Under the pieces are notes generated by a model. The model was not told the DNA's origin. It searched no databases and saw only the letters and a program-made list of their open reading frames with translations. The position numbers and the translations under genes are program-made. Shown here piece by piece: positions 51,922 through 60,033 of a stretch of 64,000 nt of DNA. The stretch is from assembly GCF_030512175.1 (NCBI RefSeq), contig NZ_JAULBL010000002.1, positions 2,106,149 to 2,170,148 of the forward strand, written 5' to 3'. Each line of letters begins with the position of its first letter. The stretch's first letter is position 1. The stretch is from Paeniglutamicibacter sulfureus (GTDB taxonomy: Bacteria; Actinomycetota; Actinomycetes; Actinomycetales; Micrococcaceae).

Positions 51922-52451
51922 CGGGGTGGAACGGTGTGCCGCACTCGGCCGACATGCTTTCCGAGTTTTCGGGTCAAGGAGTGCGGTATCAATGGACGTT
52001 GTATGCGGAAGGAGGGATTGAATGCGGGATATTGACGTGCGAGCGTGCCGATTCGGTGCCCGGACAATGGGCGAACACGGGCTGCTCCCACGAGACACCC
52101 GTTCAAGTGCCACTGGGCTTGACCGTATTCTTTGCGAAGCCAGCCCCACGGGAAAATCGGTCTGTTGCGAACGGCTCCCTTGAACTTGCCTCACCCGCTT
52201 TCACGGCCAGCCGGTGGGCTGGTTCCTCGGTGCGGTGCGTGGATTTTCGGTCATGACGGAGGGTATCTTCCCGCACGTTGCCGGATTCCGGCTCGCCCGC
52301 TTGGGGAAAGGGCATTTGAACGCCACCATGCATTTATCTTTACACGGGCCCGGATGGGCGGCAATGCTGGGAACAGCCCCCGGGGGGAGGTTGCGGCCAC
52401 ATACACCGATGAGTTGGGAAAAGAACGATGGGAAAGGAGGACTCGATTCCG
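51922..52451. other. Intergenic region after IS3, no gene accepted
   Basis: About 530 bases between the IS3 element and the XRE/ImmA-like gene. Several short overlapping forward frames exist but none has a ribosome site or domain. The region has lower GC than nearby genes. It likely holds the promoter of the regulator. Confidence 0.35.
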
Positions 52452-53468
52452 GTGAACCAAATTCGTCTGCGCGTCAGGGATGCCATCAGTTCAAACACCG
52501 AAGGATTGAATCAATCAGGCATCGCACGCCAAGCAGCCATGAGCCAAGATGCTTTAAGCCGTTCCCTGAGCGGACAACGAAATTTTAGCGCCAGTGAGCT
52601 GGCAGCTCTGGCCAAGATCCTGAAGGTCTCGCTCCAATGGCTGATCACGGGAGACCCGCGGGCCGACGCCCACAATTCCGAAGGACCGCCATATGTCCGA
52701 GGCAGATTGGACCGGGTGGCCGAGACCGTTGCCTTTCCTGCGGGCGCCTACCGGGAAGTTGCCTTGACTACGCCCTCTGTGCCCGTGCCGCCCACGGGGC
52801 TAACGCCCGAAGAAGCCGCGACCCACGTAGCTTCCCTACTCTCGCGCGGCTCCTCGCAACCTTTCATGCAGGACTTACCCGCCGCCATTGAAAATGCCTA
52901 CGGCATCGGGGTTTTCGTGGTGGCCGAGGGGCCCGCATTCGACGCCCGGGCCATGGTCGCCGGCGAGGTCACGTACGTGGTAGTGCGCGGCACGGGCGCT
53001 TGGTACCAAGCGAACCTTGTGCTTGCGCGTGAACTCGGGGAGTTGGTGGGCGGAAGACAACCGGAAATCGGCCATCGGGCACGACGCAGGGACCAATGGT
53101 CGAAGGAATTTGCTTATGCTCTTTTACTCCCCGAAGAGACCGTGCAGTCGATTGACTGGAACAAGCAGTCCCCCCGCGAGCTGGCTGCCTTCCTGTGGGA
53201 AAGAGGGGTGTCCGCCAAGGCCCTTGCCCAGCGGCTGGATGCCTTGGGGATCCAACGCGGACCGGCCCTTGTGCATGCCGACGAGGGAACGCTTCAATTG
53301 CTCGTTTGGCACAACCCGGATTGCCTCAGCCATGATCGAGCGCGCGCCTATCGATCGCCGCGGATACCCTTCGACCTGTTTAGCGCACATCTCAAAGGAA
53401 TGCGCGAAGGGCGGGTGGATGGAACTTCACTTGCCTGGATGCTCGACACGCCGCTGACTGAACTCTAG
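52452..53468 (+). CDS. XRE-family regulator with degenerate ImmA/IrrE-like domain
   Basis: This 338-residue protein has an N-terminal XRE helix-turn-helix (GIARQAAMSQDALSRSLSGQ then SELAALAKILKVSLQWLITG) and a C-terminal domain arranged like ImmA/IrrE (DUF955) metallopeptidases, which cleave repressors. The peptidase helix reads LVLARELGELVGG instead of xxHELGHxx: both zinc His are replaced, so it is probably not a protease. The later FAYALLLPEE block matches the family's N-FA-LLMP motif. GTG at 52452 has AAAGGAGG ten bases upstream; ATG at 52428 is an alternative. It lies close to IS3, within an accessory stretch. Confidence 0.7.
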   Translation: MNQIRLRVRDAISSNTEGLNQSGIARQAAMSQDALSRSLSGQRNFSASELAALAKILKVSLQWLITGDPRADAHNSEGPPYVRGRLDRVAETVAFPAGAYREVALTTPSVPVPPTGLTPEEAATHVASLLSRGSSQPFMQDLPAAIENAYGIGVFVVAEGPAFDARAMVAGEVTYVVVRGTGAWYQANLVLARELGELVGGRQPEIGHRARRRDQWSKEFAYALLLPEETVQSIDWNKQSPRELAAFLWERGVSAKALAQRLDALGIQRGPALVHADEGTLQLLVWHNPDCLSHDRARAYRSPRIPFDLFSAHLKGMREGRVDGTSLAWMLDTPLTEL

Positions 53469-53687
53469 ACACCGGCAGGCCCCGCATCAAAGGGATGCAA
53501 AAAGGTTGGAATCCCGAAGACGGCCAAGTAGCGTGGCAGACACAGCCCCGGGGACCGCCCCACTGCGCTGGAAGGGACCAGCACCCATTTGTGGCCGAAT
53601 GTCCTTCTGCCTTCCGGGCGGAAGTGTGCGTGTTCGACACATCAAAGGGAGTGGCCAGGGACAGTTCGATGTGAAGGGAGCATGACA

Positions 53688-53954
53688 ATGCCAAAGGACA
53701 AGACTCCGCAGATCAAGGACGATGAACTCTATGAAAAGTTGCGCGACGAAGGAAATTCCAAGCAAAAAGCCGCTCGAATCGCCAACGCGGCTGCCCGCGA
53801 CGGAAGGTCGAAAGTAGGGAAGCGGGGCGGAAAGGCAGGCGACTACGAAGACTGGACTGTTCCAGAGCTGAAGGCCCGGGCCAAGGAAATCGGGTTGAGT
53901 GGTTACTCGAAGCAGAACAAGAAGGAACTGATCGATTCGCTGCGAAATTCCTAA
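53688..53954 (+). CDS. Small Rho_N-domain (DUF7218-like) protein
   Basis: The 88-residue basic protein has an N-terminal helix-rich part, LYEKLRDEGNSKQKAARIAN, then a lysine/glycine linker and a Rho_N (SAP-like) domain: WTVPELKARAKEIGLSGYSK followed by KKELIDSLRNS. The same pairing is known as DUF7218 in bacteria. Rho_N/SAP modules bind nucleic acids. The second ATG of ATG-ACA-ATG has the better spacing to AAGGGAG. Its stop codon touches a 23-bp tandem duplication that leads to the next gene. Confidence 0.8.
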   Translation: MPKDKTPQIKDDELYEKLRDEGNSKQKAARIANAAARDGRSKVGKRGGKAGDYEDWTVPELKARAKEIGLSGYSKQNKKELIDSLRNS

Positions 53955-53999
53955 CGAATTGACTGACAACGAGGAGACGAATTGACTGACAACGAGGAG
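53954..53999. repeat. 23-bp perfect tandem duplication
   Basis: The unit ACGAATTGACTGACAAC plus GAGGAG is repeated twice, immediately after the Rho_N gene stop. Each copy has a GAGGAG ribosome site; only the second is correctly placed for the acidic gene at 54007. It suggests a recent slippage event in the leader. Confidence 0.9.
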
Positions 54000-54006
54000 G
54001 CAGAAA

Positions 54007-54195
54007 ATGACTCACAAGAATGCCGACGGGGATCAGGAGGACCAAACGTCCGTTCCTCCGACGCTGGACAGTTTTGATCCGCTGCGCGACGCCGAGACGT
54101 TGCTGGACAACGGCACCCCGAGGAACGAAGAAGCCAAGGACAGAGATGCGGACTTGCTCGGAGAACCGGGAAGTACAGCTCCCGGTTCAAATTAG
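54007..54195 (+). CDS. Small acidic RFDAG-family protein, cut short by an in-frame TAG
   Basis: This encodes 62 residues with a central SFDPLRDAETLLDNGTP block related to the protein at 1010. A TAG at 54193 stops it, but the same frame continues RGPEDSNEDDARFDAG to a TAA at 54244-54246, giving precisely the family's C-terminal signature. The simplest view is a nonsense mutation (or a readthrough stop) in a 79-codon gene. Ribosome site GAGGAGG precedes the ATG. A strong hairpin follows the second stop, not the first, supporting the longer original gene. Confidence 0.7.
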   Translation: MTHKNADGDQEDQTSVPPTLDSFDPLRDAETLLDNGTPRNEEAKDRDADLLGEPGSTAPGSN

Positions 54196-54291
54196 CGCGG
54201 GCCCGAAGACTCGAACGAAGACGACGCACGCTTCGATGCTGGGTAAAGCAGCGCGGCGTAGGGCAGAAGTAACCCGTGCATTACAAGACGG

Positions 54292-54327
54292 AGGTGGAGT
54301 CGACGGCTGATGCGGTCGACCCCACCT
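54292..54327 (+). terminator. Hairpin terminator after the acidic gene
   Basis: AGGTGGaGTCGAC and GTCGACcCCACCTT pair in a 12-13 bp stem around a short loop, about 45 bases after the distal TAA. It likely ends the Rho_N/acidic gene transcript; the next gene is convergent. Confidence 0.75.
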
Positions 54328-54372
54328 TCCAGGTCCTGCAGGCAAGAGCAACCTTAGCCCTGCGTGGATTGC

Positions 54373-54558
54373 TCACTTGTCGGTGACGTCCCGGGCGGCA
54401 TCCTTGAGGTGCTCGCCGGCTTGCTTCGCCCTGGCCTCAGCCTCTTCCCTTGCGCCCTCCGCCTGCAGGCTTTCGTTGTCGGTTGCGTCGCCGGTATTCT
54501 TCTTGATCTTGCCTACGGCCTCTTGCGCCTTATTGCCGATTTTGTCTCCGATACCCAC
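54373..54558 (-). CDS. CsbD family stress protein
   Basis: The 61-residue protein is a CsbD-type protein: GIGDKIGNKAQEAVGKIKKN, then TGDATDNESLQAEGAREEAE and a KQAGEHLKDAARD end. CsbD is a small, disordered general-stress protein under sigma-B in Bacillus; its function is not known. A GTG start with GGAGGA six bases upstream is far better than any ATG. It stands alone and is convergent with the acidic gene. Confidence 0.92.
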   Translation of the reverse strand: MGIGDKIGNKAQEAVGKIKKNTGDATDNESLQAEGAREEAEARAKQAGEHLKDAARDVTDK

Positions 54559-54740
54559 GGGGGTCCTCCTAGGATTGGTTCCAGATTTTTGTACATTCGG
54601 TAACGTGCATGGCCACAGTGGCCGCGAGCCGTGCCCCGGAAGCGCGACAGCCGCTTTCGGGTATTGAACCCGCATGACGTGCCCACAAATTCATCGATGT
54701 CCTGCCCGCCTCCCTTTCCGCGAACTTGTATCCGGCCGAG

Positions 54741-55352
54741 CTAGGGCGCCCGATAGATGTTTTCGCTGTTGCGATCCACCCGCCGGTGGTAGTGCATCCC
54801 GGCTTGGCCTCCGAGGATTGCTCCGAGCAGCGGGACGATGACTGCGATTGCCAGCGCGATCCAACCAAGAGCGGACATTGCGCCGTCCATGGGAAGTTGT
54901 GGGATGCCGTTTAGTTGCCCCAAGGCCTCGAACTTGACGTTGGCAAGGACTGTGAGCGCGGCTACGGCAATCGCGGCGATGATCGCCCAAAGCCAGACGG
55001 CCATTCCCTGCCGCATCCCGTTAAAGCGTGCCATCCTGCCAGCTACGTAGCCGCCGCAAAAGTAGGCAAGAAGCAGGACCAACACCAAGACAATGGCGGA
55101 GATCCAGGCGGTGGCATCCGGATTGCCGGCAACGCTTTCGGTGGCGGTACCCAGATCGGTGTCGGTGGCCAAACCAACGCCGGCACCAAAGGCTGTGATG
55201 AGCGCCGTGAGCAGGACAGTGATTCCCATGGCGGTCACCCAGCCAAAGAACGCACTGCCGACCTTGACGCCACCGAATTGGCTGCGTTCCCGAGCCAACC
55301 TCTCGTTGGCTCGATAGCTGGAAGTACTCGAACCTGAACCCGTGGTTTCCAT
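54741..55352 (-). CDS. Four-helix membrane protein, hypothetical
   Basis: This 203-residue protein has a polar N-terminal 30 residues and four hydrophobic helices (about 32-60, 83-105, 118-140, 160-190) with a cytoplasmic basic tail MHYHRRVDRNSE. A glycine-rich CGGYVAGRMARFNG loop follows helix 2. Proteins of this shape are common beside PRC-barrel and CsbD genes in actinobacteria, but have no known function. The internal ATG has AAGAGG nearby. It is the second-last gene of a minus-strand stress cluster. Confidence 0.75.
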   Translation of the reverse strand: METTGSGSSTSSYRANERLARERSQFGGVKVGSAFFGWVTAMGITVLLTALITAFGAGVGLATDTDLGTATESVAGNPDATAWISAIVLVLVLLLAYFCGGYVAGRMARFNGMRQGMAVWLWAIIAAIAVAALTVLANVKFEALGQLNGIPQLPMDGAMSALGWIALAIAVIVPLLGAILGGQAGMHYHRRVDRNSENIYRAP

Positions 55353-55428
55353 CAAACGACCTCTTTCTTGATTTGTCACCCGTTAGGTATTGCCTCGCAA
55401 GGAGCTGCTCGTGCCCCAAGGCCGTTTC

Positions 55429-56121
55429 TCAGGGATCCATCCGTTCGCCGCTGCGGGGACGCTTCATTTCAGGCCCGTCTTCCGTCGCACTACGGTCACC
55501 TTCGGAAAGTGATTCGTTTCCGTTCCGCTCCACGTCGTTCGTTTGCGGTCCATCGAGGTACGCGCCATGCTCCCCGGAAAGGCCGTAGGATGCCCCTGCT
55601 TGTTCGGACGCCGATGCGTCCACTGGATGCTCGGTAACCACGTACTTCCGGATTCGGGGACGTCCGGACGTGGGGCCGATGGTGTGCACATGTTCTTCGG
55701 CGCCCTGCGGGGTGTCTTGGTTCAGGCCTACGGGTTCGAGGTTGTCCTGGTCTCTTGGGGTCTCTGGTGTTTCGGGTTCAGTGACTCCACGGTTCGCGCC
55801 CAGACCGGCCTGCGAGTAGTAGTCGTAGAGGCGATCCTCGTCCTCGGGACTCAGATGCCCCATGGGATCGACGTTGGGCGCGTCCTTCACGAATTGCTTG
55901 GTGAACCTGACGTAGAGCTGTCCATTGGAGATTTCCGCATCATCCAGCGGCACAAAGTTTTCAGACGAACCGAACAGACCGGTTTTCACGGTAGCGAAGT
56001 GTGGGAGGTCGGTTCCATCGTCAAGATAAATCTGACCGAGGGTACCGATCTTTTCTCCTTCGGAGCCAAACACGTTGGCTTTGGTTTCCAGCAGGGGCTT
56101 GAGGTCTTCGTTGTTCAGCAT
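55429..56121 (-). CDS. PRC-barrel protein with truncated DUF2382-like tail
   Basis: The 230-residue protein starts with a PRC-barrel domain (about 1-80): FGSEGEKIGTLGQIYLDDGT, FATVKTGLFGSSENFVPL and GQLYVRFTKQFVKDAPNVDP, then GHLSPEDEDRLYDYY. Full-length relatives carry a large DUF2382 domain after GRPRLRKYVVTE. Here GRPRIRKYVVTEH appears, but the rest of DUF2382 is replaced by 60 acidic residues. The PRC barrel is a stress-linked fold of unclear role. GGAAAGGA lies before the ATG. Confidence 0.85.
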   Translation of the reverse strand: MLNNEDLKPLLETKANVFGSEGEKIGTLGQIYLDDGTDLPHFATVKTGLFGSSENFVPLDDAEISNGQLYVRFTKQFVKDAPNVDPMGHLSPEDEDRLYDYYSQAGLGANRGVTEPETPETPRDQDNLEPVGLNQDTPQGAEEHVHTIGPTSGRPRIRKYVVTEHPVDASASEQAGASYGLSGEHGAYLDGPQTNDVERNGNESLSEGDRSATEDGPEMKRPRSGERMDP

Positions 56122-56542
56122 GGTGTTTTCCTTTCCGGGGGAGCTCGGGAGGAGATTCGAAGTGGCCGGCGCAGTATCGTGAACGATTCTTCTGCGTGGC
56201 GGGGAACGGGCATGTCATGTCCTGTGCCGTATTCGCCCGGAAGCGGAGACTTACTCCGCCCACGATCGGCCCAGTTACTGGCATCTACTTCCTCCCCGCA
56301 CGAGCTCAGCCACGGACTGGCAAACGGGAAGCGTGTGACCCGCAGCCTCGCCCATGCCGCAAGCCAAACACTGCCGGCATCGCAATTCAAGAAAGTGTCG
56401 CACCACTAGGAGACGGCTGGAAACATCCGCACCTGGGCATCGAGAAAATCCCAATACGACGATGCCCCGGGCCGGGCGTCCCGCGAGGGGATCATCATCG
56501 TTGTCCAGCGACGGTGAGAATCACCACCCGGGCCACACGGGC
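56122..56542. other. Intergenic region between two PRC-barrel genes, no gene
   Basis: About 420 bases without a supported gene. It should carry the promoter of the upstream PRC gene. No strong hairpin or repeat is visible. Composition is closer to noncoding DNA than to either neighbour. Confidence 0.35.
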
Positions 56543-56878
56543 CTATCCGCCGGTGTCCGGGTCCATCACCGAGTAGTAGCCATCCAGCAGCGATTTCTCC
56601 GCGTCATCGAGCACGGAAGCCGGGTCGACCTTTGGCGCGTGCCTGATGACATCCTTGGAGAACCGAACTTGCAGGTGGCCGTCAGTGATCACCGCACCCC
56701 TGAGGGAGACGAGGAGCTCCTCCGCTCCGAACAGGCCGAGACGAACAGTCACGAAGTCCGCGTCCCCGGTGCGCACGTCCATGAAAATGTTCCCGAGGGT
56801 CCCGATCTTTTCCCTCGCCGGACCATAGACAGTGCTCTTGGCATTCTTCAATGCGTTCAGGTAGCCGTGGCCCAGCAT
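56543..56878 (-). CDS. Short PRC-barrel domain protein
   Basis: The 111-residue protein is essentially one PRC-barrel: YGPAREKIGTLGNIFMDVRT, FVTVRLGLFGAEELLVSLRG, GHLQVRFSKDVIRHAPKVDP, and a conserved tail LDGYYSVMDPDTGG. It resembles the PRC domain of the neighbouring 230-residue gene and could be its diverged duplicate. AGGAAGG lies before the ATG. Function unknown; stress role by family context. Confidence 0.85.
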   Translation of the reverse strand: MLGHGYLNALKNAKSTVYGPAREKIGTLGNIFMDVRTGDADFVTVRLGLFGAEELLVSLRGAVITDGHLQVRFSKDVIRHAPKVDPASVLDDAEKSLLDGYYSVMDPDTGG

Positions 56879-57071
56879 GTCTGTGTCCTTCCTGGATTTT
56901 CCACCCGTTCCCACCATCCGTACCACGCCGCTGCGCGAACACGGATGCCCAGGAGGGGCAAGCCGACCTGGGCATCCGGAGTGACGGGTTATCCACTGCA
57001 AGCAAAGCACCGAGCACCCATGCATTCAAGGGCAACGGGAGGTAACAGGCTCGAGTGGGCAGGGATGAGAT

Positions 57072-58583
57072 TCAGGAGGCGATAAGCTTCAACTCCCGGC
57101 GACCTACCCTCTGACCGGTGATCCAATCATTCCAGTCAATTCTCAACGTGTAGTTTCCTGCCGCAGGCGGATGCAGAAGCATGTCGTATCTTTCCGCAGC
57201 ACCCATGGTAAGGGTATGGGTGAACAAACGAGCCCTGGAATCCGGGTGCATGCTGGTGGGGATTGCCGGTTGCCCGGGGGCCGAAGTATGCCGGAAGGGC
57301 CGGCCATCGTGGGCAATGAGCTCGGCGATGCGCGCTGGCGTTCCGTCTTCGTGGAGGAACGTGATCCTGTTGGGGAGGTAGTTCCCGTCGCAGAAGCGCA
57401 TCAGGCTTGGCGCCTTCCCGTTTCCCTTCACATTGATCGGCAGCTGGGTCGGTGCCCACACTTCTTCTTCCCGTTCCTTGCGCTGGGCCAAAAGACCGCC
57501 GGTGATGTAGAAGTGGGTGGGTTCAAAACGGTTCAGCCCGACATCTTCGCCCGAAAGGCCAGCAGCATGTCCCATCTCGTGCCACCGTGGATCGATCGAG
57601 AACGGCATGATCAGCGACTCGGTGGCGATGTCGTATTCGGGTCCGTCGGCAAAGGCGCGCCGGTTTCCCGGGGAAACCGGGAATTCGGGCAGCACGATGG
57701 GATCGATGACCAGCGGGCCCAGCAGCCCCATCTGGGCGTGTAGCGGGGTGTTGACGTGGCAATGGTAAAAATAGGTGCCTGCCGCGCCGTAGTTCGGGTC
57801 GTGTGCACGCCCCGGTTCGGGCTGCCACTGATAGGTGTATGAGTCGTCGATTTCGAACGAGGTGTGTCCCACGCCGTCGTTTCGGGGGTCGGGCTCCATG
57901 CCATGCCAGTGGATGGTGTGTGGCCCCATGCTGGGTTCCACCGTGGCATGGAAGATGTTTTTTTCCATGGGTCGCAAGGTTGGGCCAGGGAAACCGCGCC
58001 CCGAGTCGCTCCTGTGGAAGACCCACATCTCGAATTCCGCACCGTCGGGAAAACGCAAGTCGCGGCTCGACAGGTCCATGTTGACTTCCAAATGGGGAGT
58101 CTGGCGAAAAAGCGTCTCCGGATTGTCCTGCTGCATCTGGTGCGATGCGAAATCGGCTTGGGAGTCGTAATCCCTTTCTTCGCCATCGTCATCGGATGGT
58201 GTGGCGCTCGTGGGCCGTGGCGACGGCGCCGTCGAGCTGGGCGATGTCGTCGCAGACTTGCTGGTGGAGGTTGGCCCCGTGGAGCTGCGTGTTGGCGTCG
58301 GGGTGGAGGCCTTGGTCGGCGTCGGTTTTGGTGTTGCGGATTTGGTCGGCGTTGGTTTTGGCGTTACCGATTTGGTCGGCGTTGGCTTTGGCGTCGCGGA
58401 CTTGGTCGGCTTCGGCTTTGGAGTGCTTTTTCGCGTCGACTTGGGTGTCGGCGTCGGCGTGGGCTTGGGTGACTTTGTGGCTCGTGGCTTGCGTGAAGAC
58501 CCCTTCTTGTCGTCGTCGTCCCGGCGGGAATCGCGGACCTTACCCGCAGCTGCGCTAATGGCATCCCAAAATGTTGTTCTCAT
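57072..58583 (-). CDS. Multicopper-oxidase-like protein 1, with Pro/Thr/Lys repeat leader and N-domain copper motifs
   Basis: A 503-residue protein. It starts with a charged region and about four copies of a 10-residue unit KPTPTKSATP (near 57-96), then two cupredoxin-like domains. The first has H222-TI-H225-W-H227-G and YFYHCHVNTPLHAQMG (H274, C275, H276, H282, M285), which are copper ligands. The second ends with GAAERYDMLLH like a laccase middle domain. There is no third domain with HxxHxH/HCH. It has no signal peptide of its own. The ribosome site GGAGG lies across the stop of the gene upstream, so translation is coupled to it. Confidence 0.82.
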   Translation of the reverse strand: MRTTFWDAISAAAGKVRDSRRDDDDKKGSSRKPRATKSPKPTPTPTPKSTRKSTPKPKPTKSATPKPTPTKSVTPKPTPTKSATPKPTPTKASTPTPTRSSTGPTSTSKSATTSPSSTAPSPRPTSATPSDDDGEERDYDSQADFASHQMQQDNPETLFRQTPHLEVNMDLSSRDLRFPDGAEFEMWVFHRSDSGRGFPGPTLRPMEKNIFHATVEPSMGPHTIHWHGMEPDPRNDGVGHTSFEIDDSYTYQWQPEPGRAHDPNYGAAGTYFYHCHVNTPLHAQMGLLGPLVIDPIVLPEFPVSPGNRRAFADGPEYDIATESLIMPFSIDPRWHEMGHAAGLSGEDVGLNRFEPTHFYITGGLLAQRKEREEEVWAPTQLPINVKGNGKAPSLMRFCDGNYLPNRITFLHEDGTPARIAELIAHDGRPFRHTSAPGQPAIPTSMHPDSRARLFTHTLTMGAAERYDMLLHPPAAGNYTLRIDWNDWITGQRVGRRELKLIAS

Positions 58584-58587
58584 GGTC

Positions 58588-60033
58588 CTAGCCTCCGATC
58601 ACCGGTGATTTAAGCTCCCAGTGGGCAACCAGCCCACCGGGGTACATGCCGCCGGCCGCAGTCTGCGACATCTCGGCATGGCAGTGCATGGGATATTTCC
58701 AGTCTTCGGTCCGGGCATACCAGACCTGGTCTGTGGCGTCTGGTGGTCGCTTCATGGGGATGATGCAGTCTTTCCGATCCATGGGTTCGAGCTGGATCAC
58801 GTCTTCCCACTGTTGCAGCACCACGTGTCCGTCCTCATCCACGTGGCCGAATTCACGCGGCCATTCGACGTTGTTGCGGCGCACCGTCCACAGATGGTTG
58901 CCGTGGAAGTGGATTTGGTGGAACGCTATTCCGGCATTGACCATCCTGACCACCTGCCCGCCGCGGATGGTGCCCAGAGTCAGGTCTTCCCCGAAATCGC
59001 GTACATCGACTTGTCGCGGATAGCCGGAGATCAGCGACTCCTCGTGGGCCAGTCGATTGATATCCCGGTTGGGTGAATGGCCCAAGGCCTCATATCCGCT
59101 GCGATCGTTGAGCAGGAAGTAGCGGGGTACGGCGGGGGTTGCCACTGGGTCAACGGTACCGCCGGCTGCCTCGATGTTGGCCCACTTGGTGTCAATGGCA
59201 TGAGTGACCCACAGCCATTGCCTTTCAAAGCCCATCTGGTTGGGCGCGACCCGCCAGGCGTCCTCGGGGTCCACCACGACAATGGATCCGAAGAGCCCGA
59301 GCGCACGCTGGACCGGCGCATTCGTTGGATCGTAATAGAGGTAGGTGCCGGCGTATGGTGCGTCGAAGTCCAACCGCGCTTCCCCGCCTGGAGGTATCGG
59401 TCCCGTGGTGATGTCGCTGCGGCCGTGGGCACCCTGGGCAACGGTGAACTGGTGCGTGCCGGCAAGGCGGTTGAAAATGCGCAACCGCACCTTGGAACCG
59501 GTCTCGACGATGATGGTGCGTTGCGGGAAATAGCTGGCCCAGTGGTTTCTCCGGATAAAGAACTGGCCCGGGTTCGCGGGGTCCGGTCCGGCAGGTGTCG
59601 GCGTCCCGTTGGGAGGAAGCGCCGCGTTCAATGGATAGGTCCGTGATTCCACCACCTGTCCGGCACGGGTGAAGATCTTCGGAACGATGCGCAGTGACGG
59701 ATTGGCGTCCCGAAGGGCCGTTGGCTGGTCGCCGAATCCACGCTGGTAGACCAGGGAATCATCGACCATCCTTGTGTAGCCCTCGTTGATGTAGAGGTCC
59801 AGTACCCCTGGCAGCGGGGTGACGGCCAGGGGAACCGCGGCACGGGCCCTGCGCGGTGGGGCCGCTGTGGCCGGTCGGGCCACTGCCGCCATGGCTGCGG
59901 CAGTTCCCAGGGCCGCTGCGGCACCGAGCTTCAATACACTGGACCGATCGAGACCGGGATCATCCGGGTGGGAATCGGTTGTGGACGCGGGTTCTGTGCC
60001 GTTGGTCTTTGTGGGCACGCTATCGCTAGACAT
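58588..60033 (-). CDS. Multicopper-oxidase-like protein 2, with C-domain copper motifs
   Basis: A 481-residue protein with a hydrophobic leader (SVLKLGAAAALGTAAAMAA) lacking a twin-Arg. In the first cupredoxin domain the copper site has been lost: TYLYYDPTNAPVQRALG stands where the partner has YHCHVNTPLHAQMG. The C-terminal domain keeps FHQIHFHGNH (H372, H375, H377) and YPMHCHAEMSQTAAGGM (H450, C451, H452), the trinuclear and type-1 site regions; the usual His five residues after Cys is Ser. Together with protein 1 the full set of copper motifs is present. Start overlaps the Tat protein stop by 8 bases. Confidence 0.85.
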   Translation of the reverse strand: MSSDSVPTKTNGTEPASTTDSHPDDPGLDRSSVLKLGAAAALGTAAAMAAVARPATAAPPRRARAAVPLAVTPLPGVLDLYINEGYTRMVDDSLVYQRGFGDQPTALRDANPSLRIVPKIFTRAGQVVESRTYPLNAALPPNGTPTPAGPDPANPGQFFIRRNHWASYFPQRTIIVETGSKVRLRIFNRLAGTHQFTVAQGAHGRSDITTGPIPPGGEARLDFDAPYAGTYLYYDPTNAPVQRALGLFGSIVVVDPEDAWRVAPNQMGFERQWLWVTHAIDTKWANIEAAGGTVDPVATPAVPRYFLLNDRSGYEALGHSPNRDINRLAHEESLISGYPRQVDVRDFGEDLTLGTIRGGQVVRMVNAGIAFHQIHFHGNHLWTVRRNNVEWPREFGHVDEDGHVVLQQWEDVIQLEPMDRKDCIIPMKRPPDATDQVWYARTEDWKYPMHCHAEMSQTAAGGMYPGGLVAHWELKSPVIGG

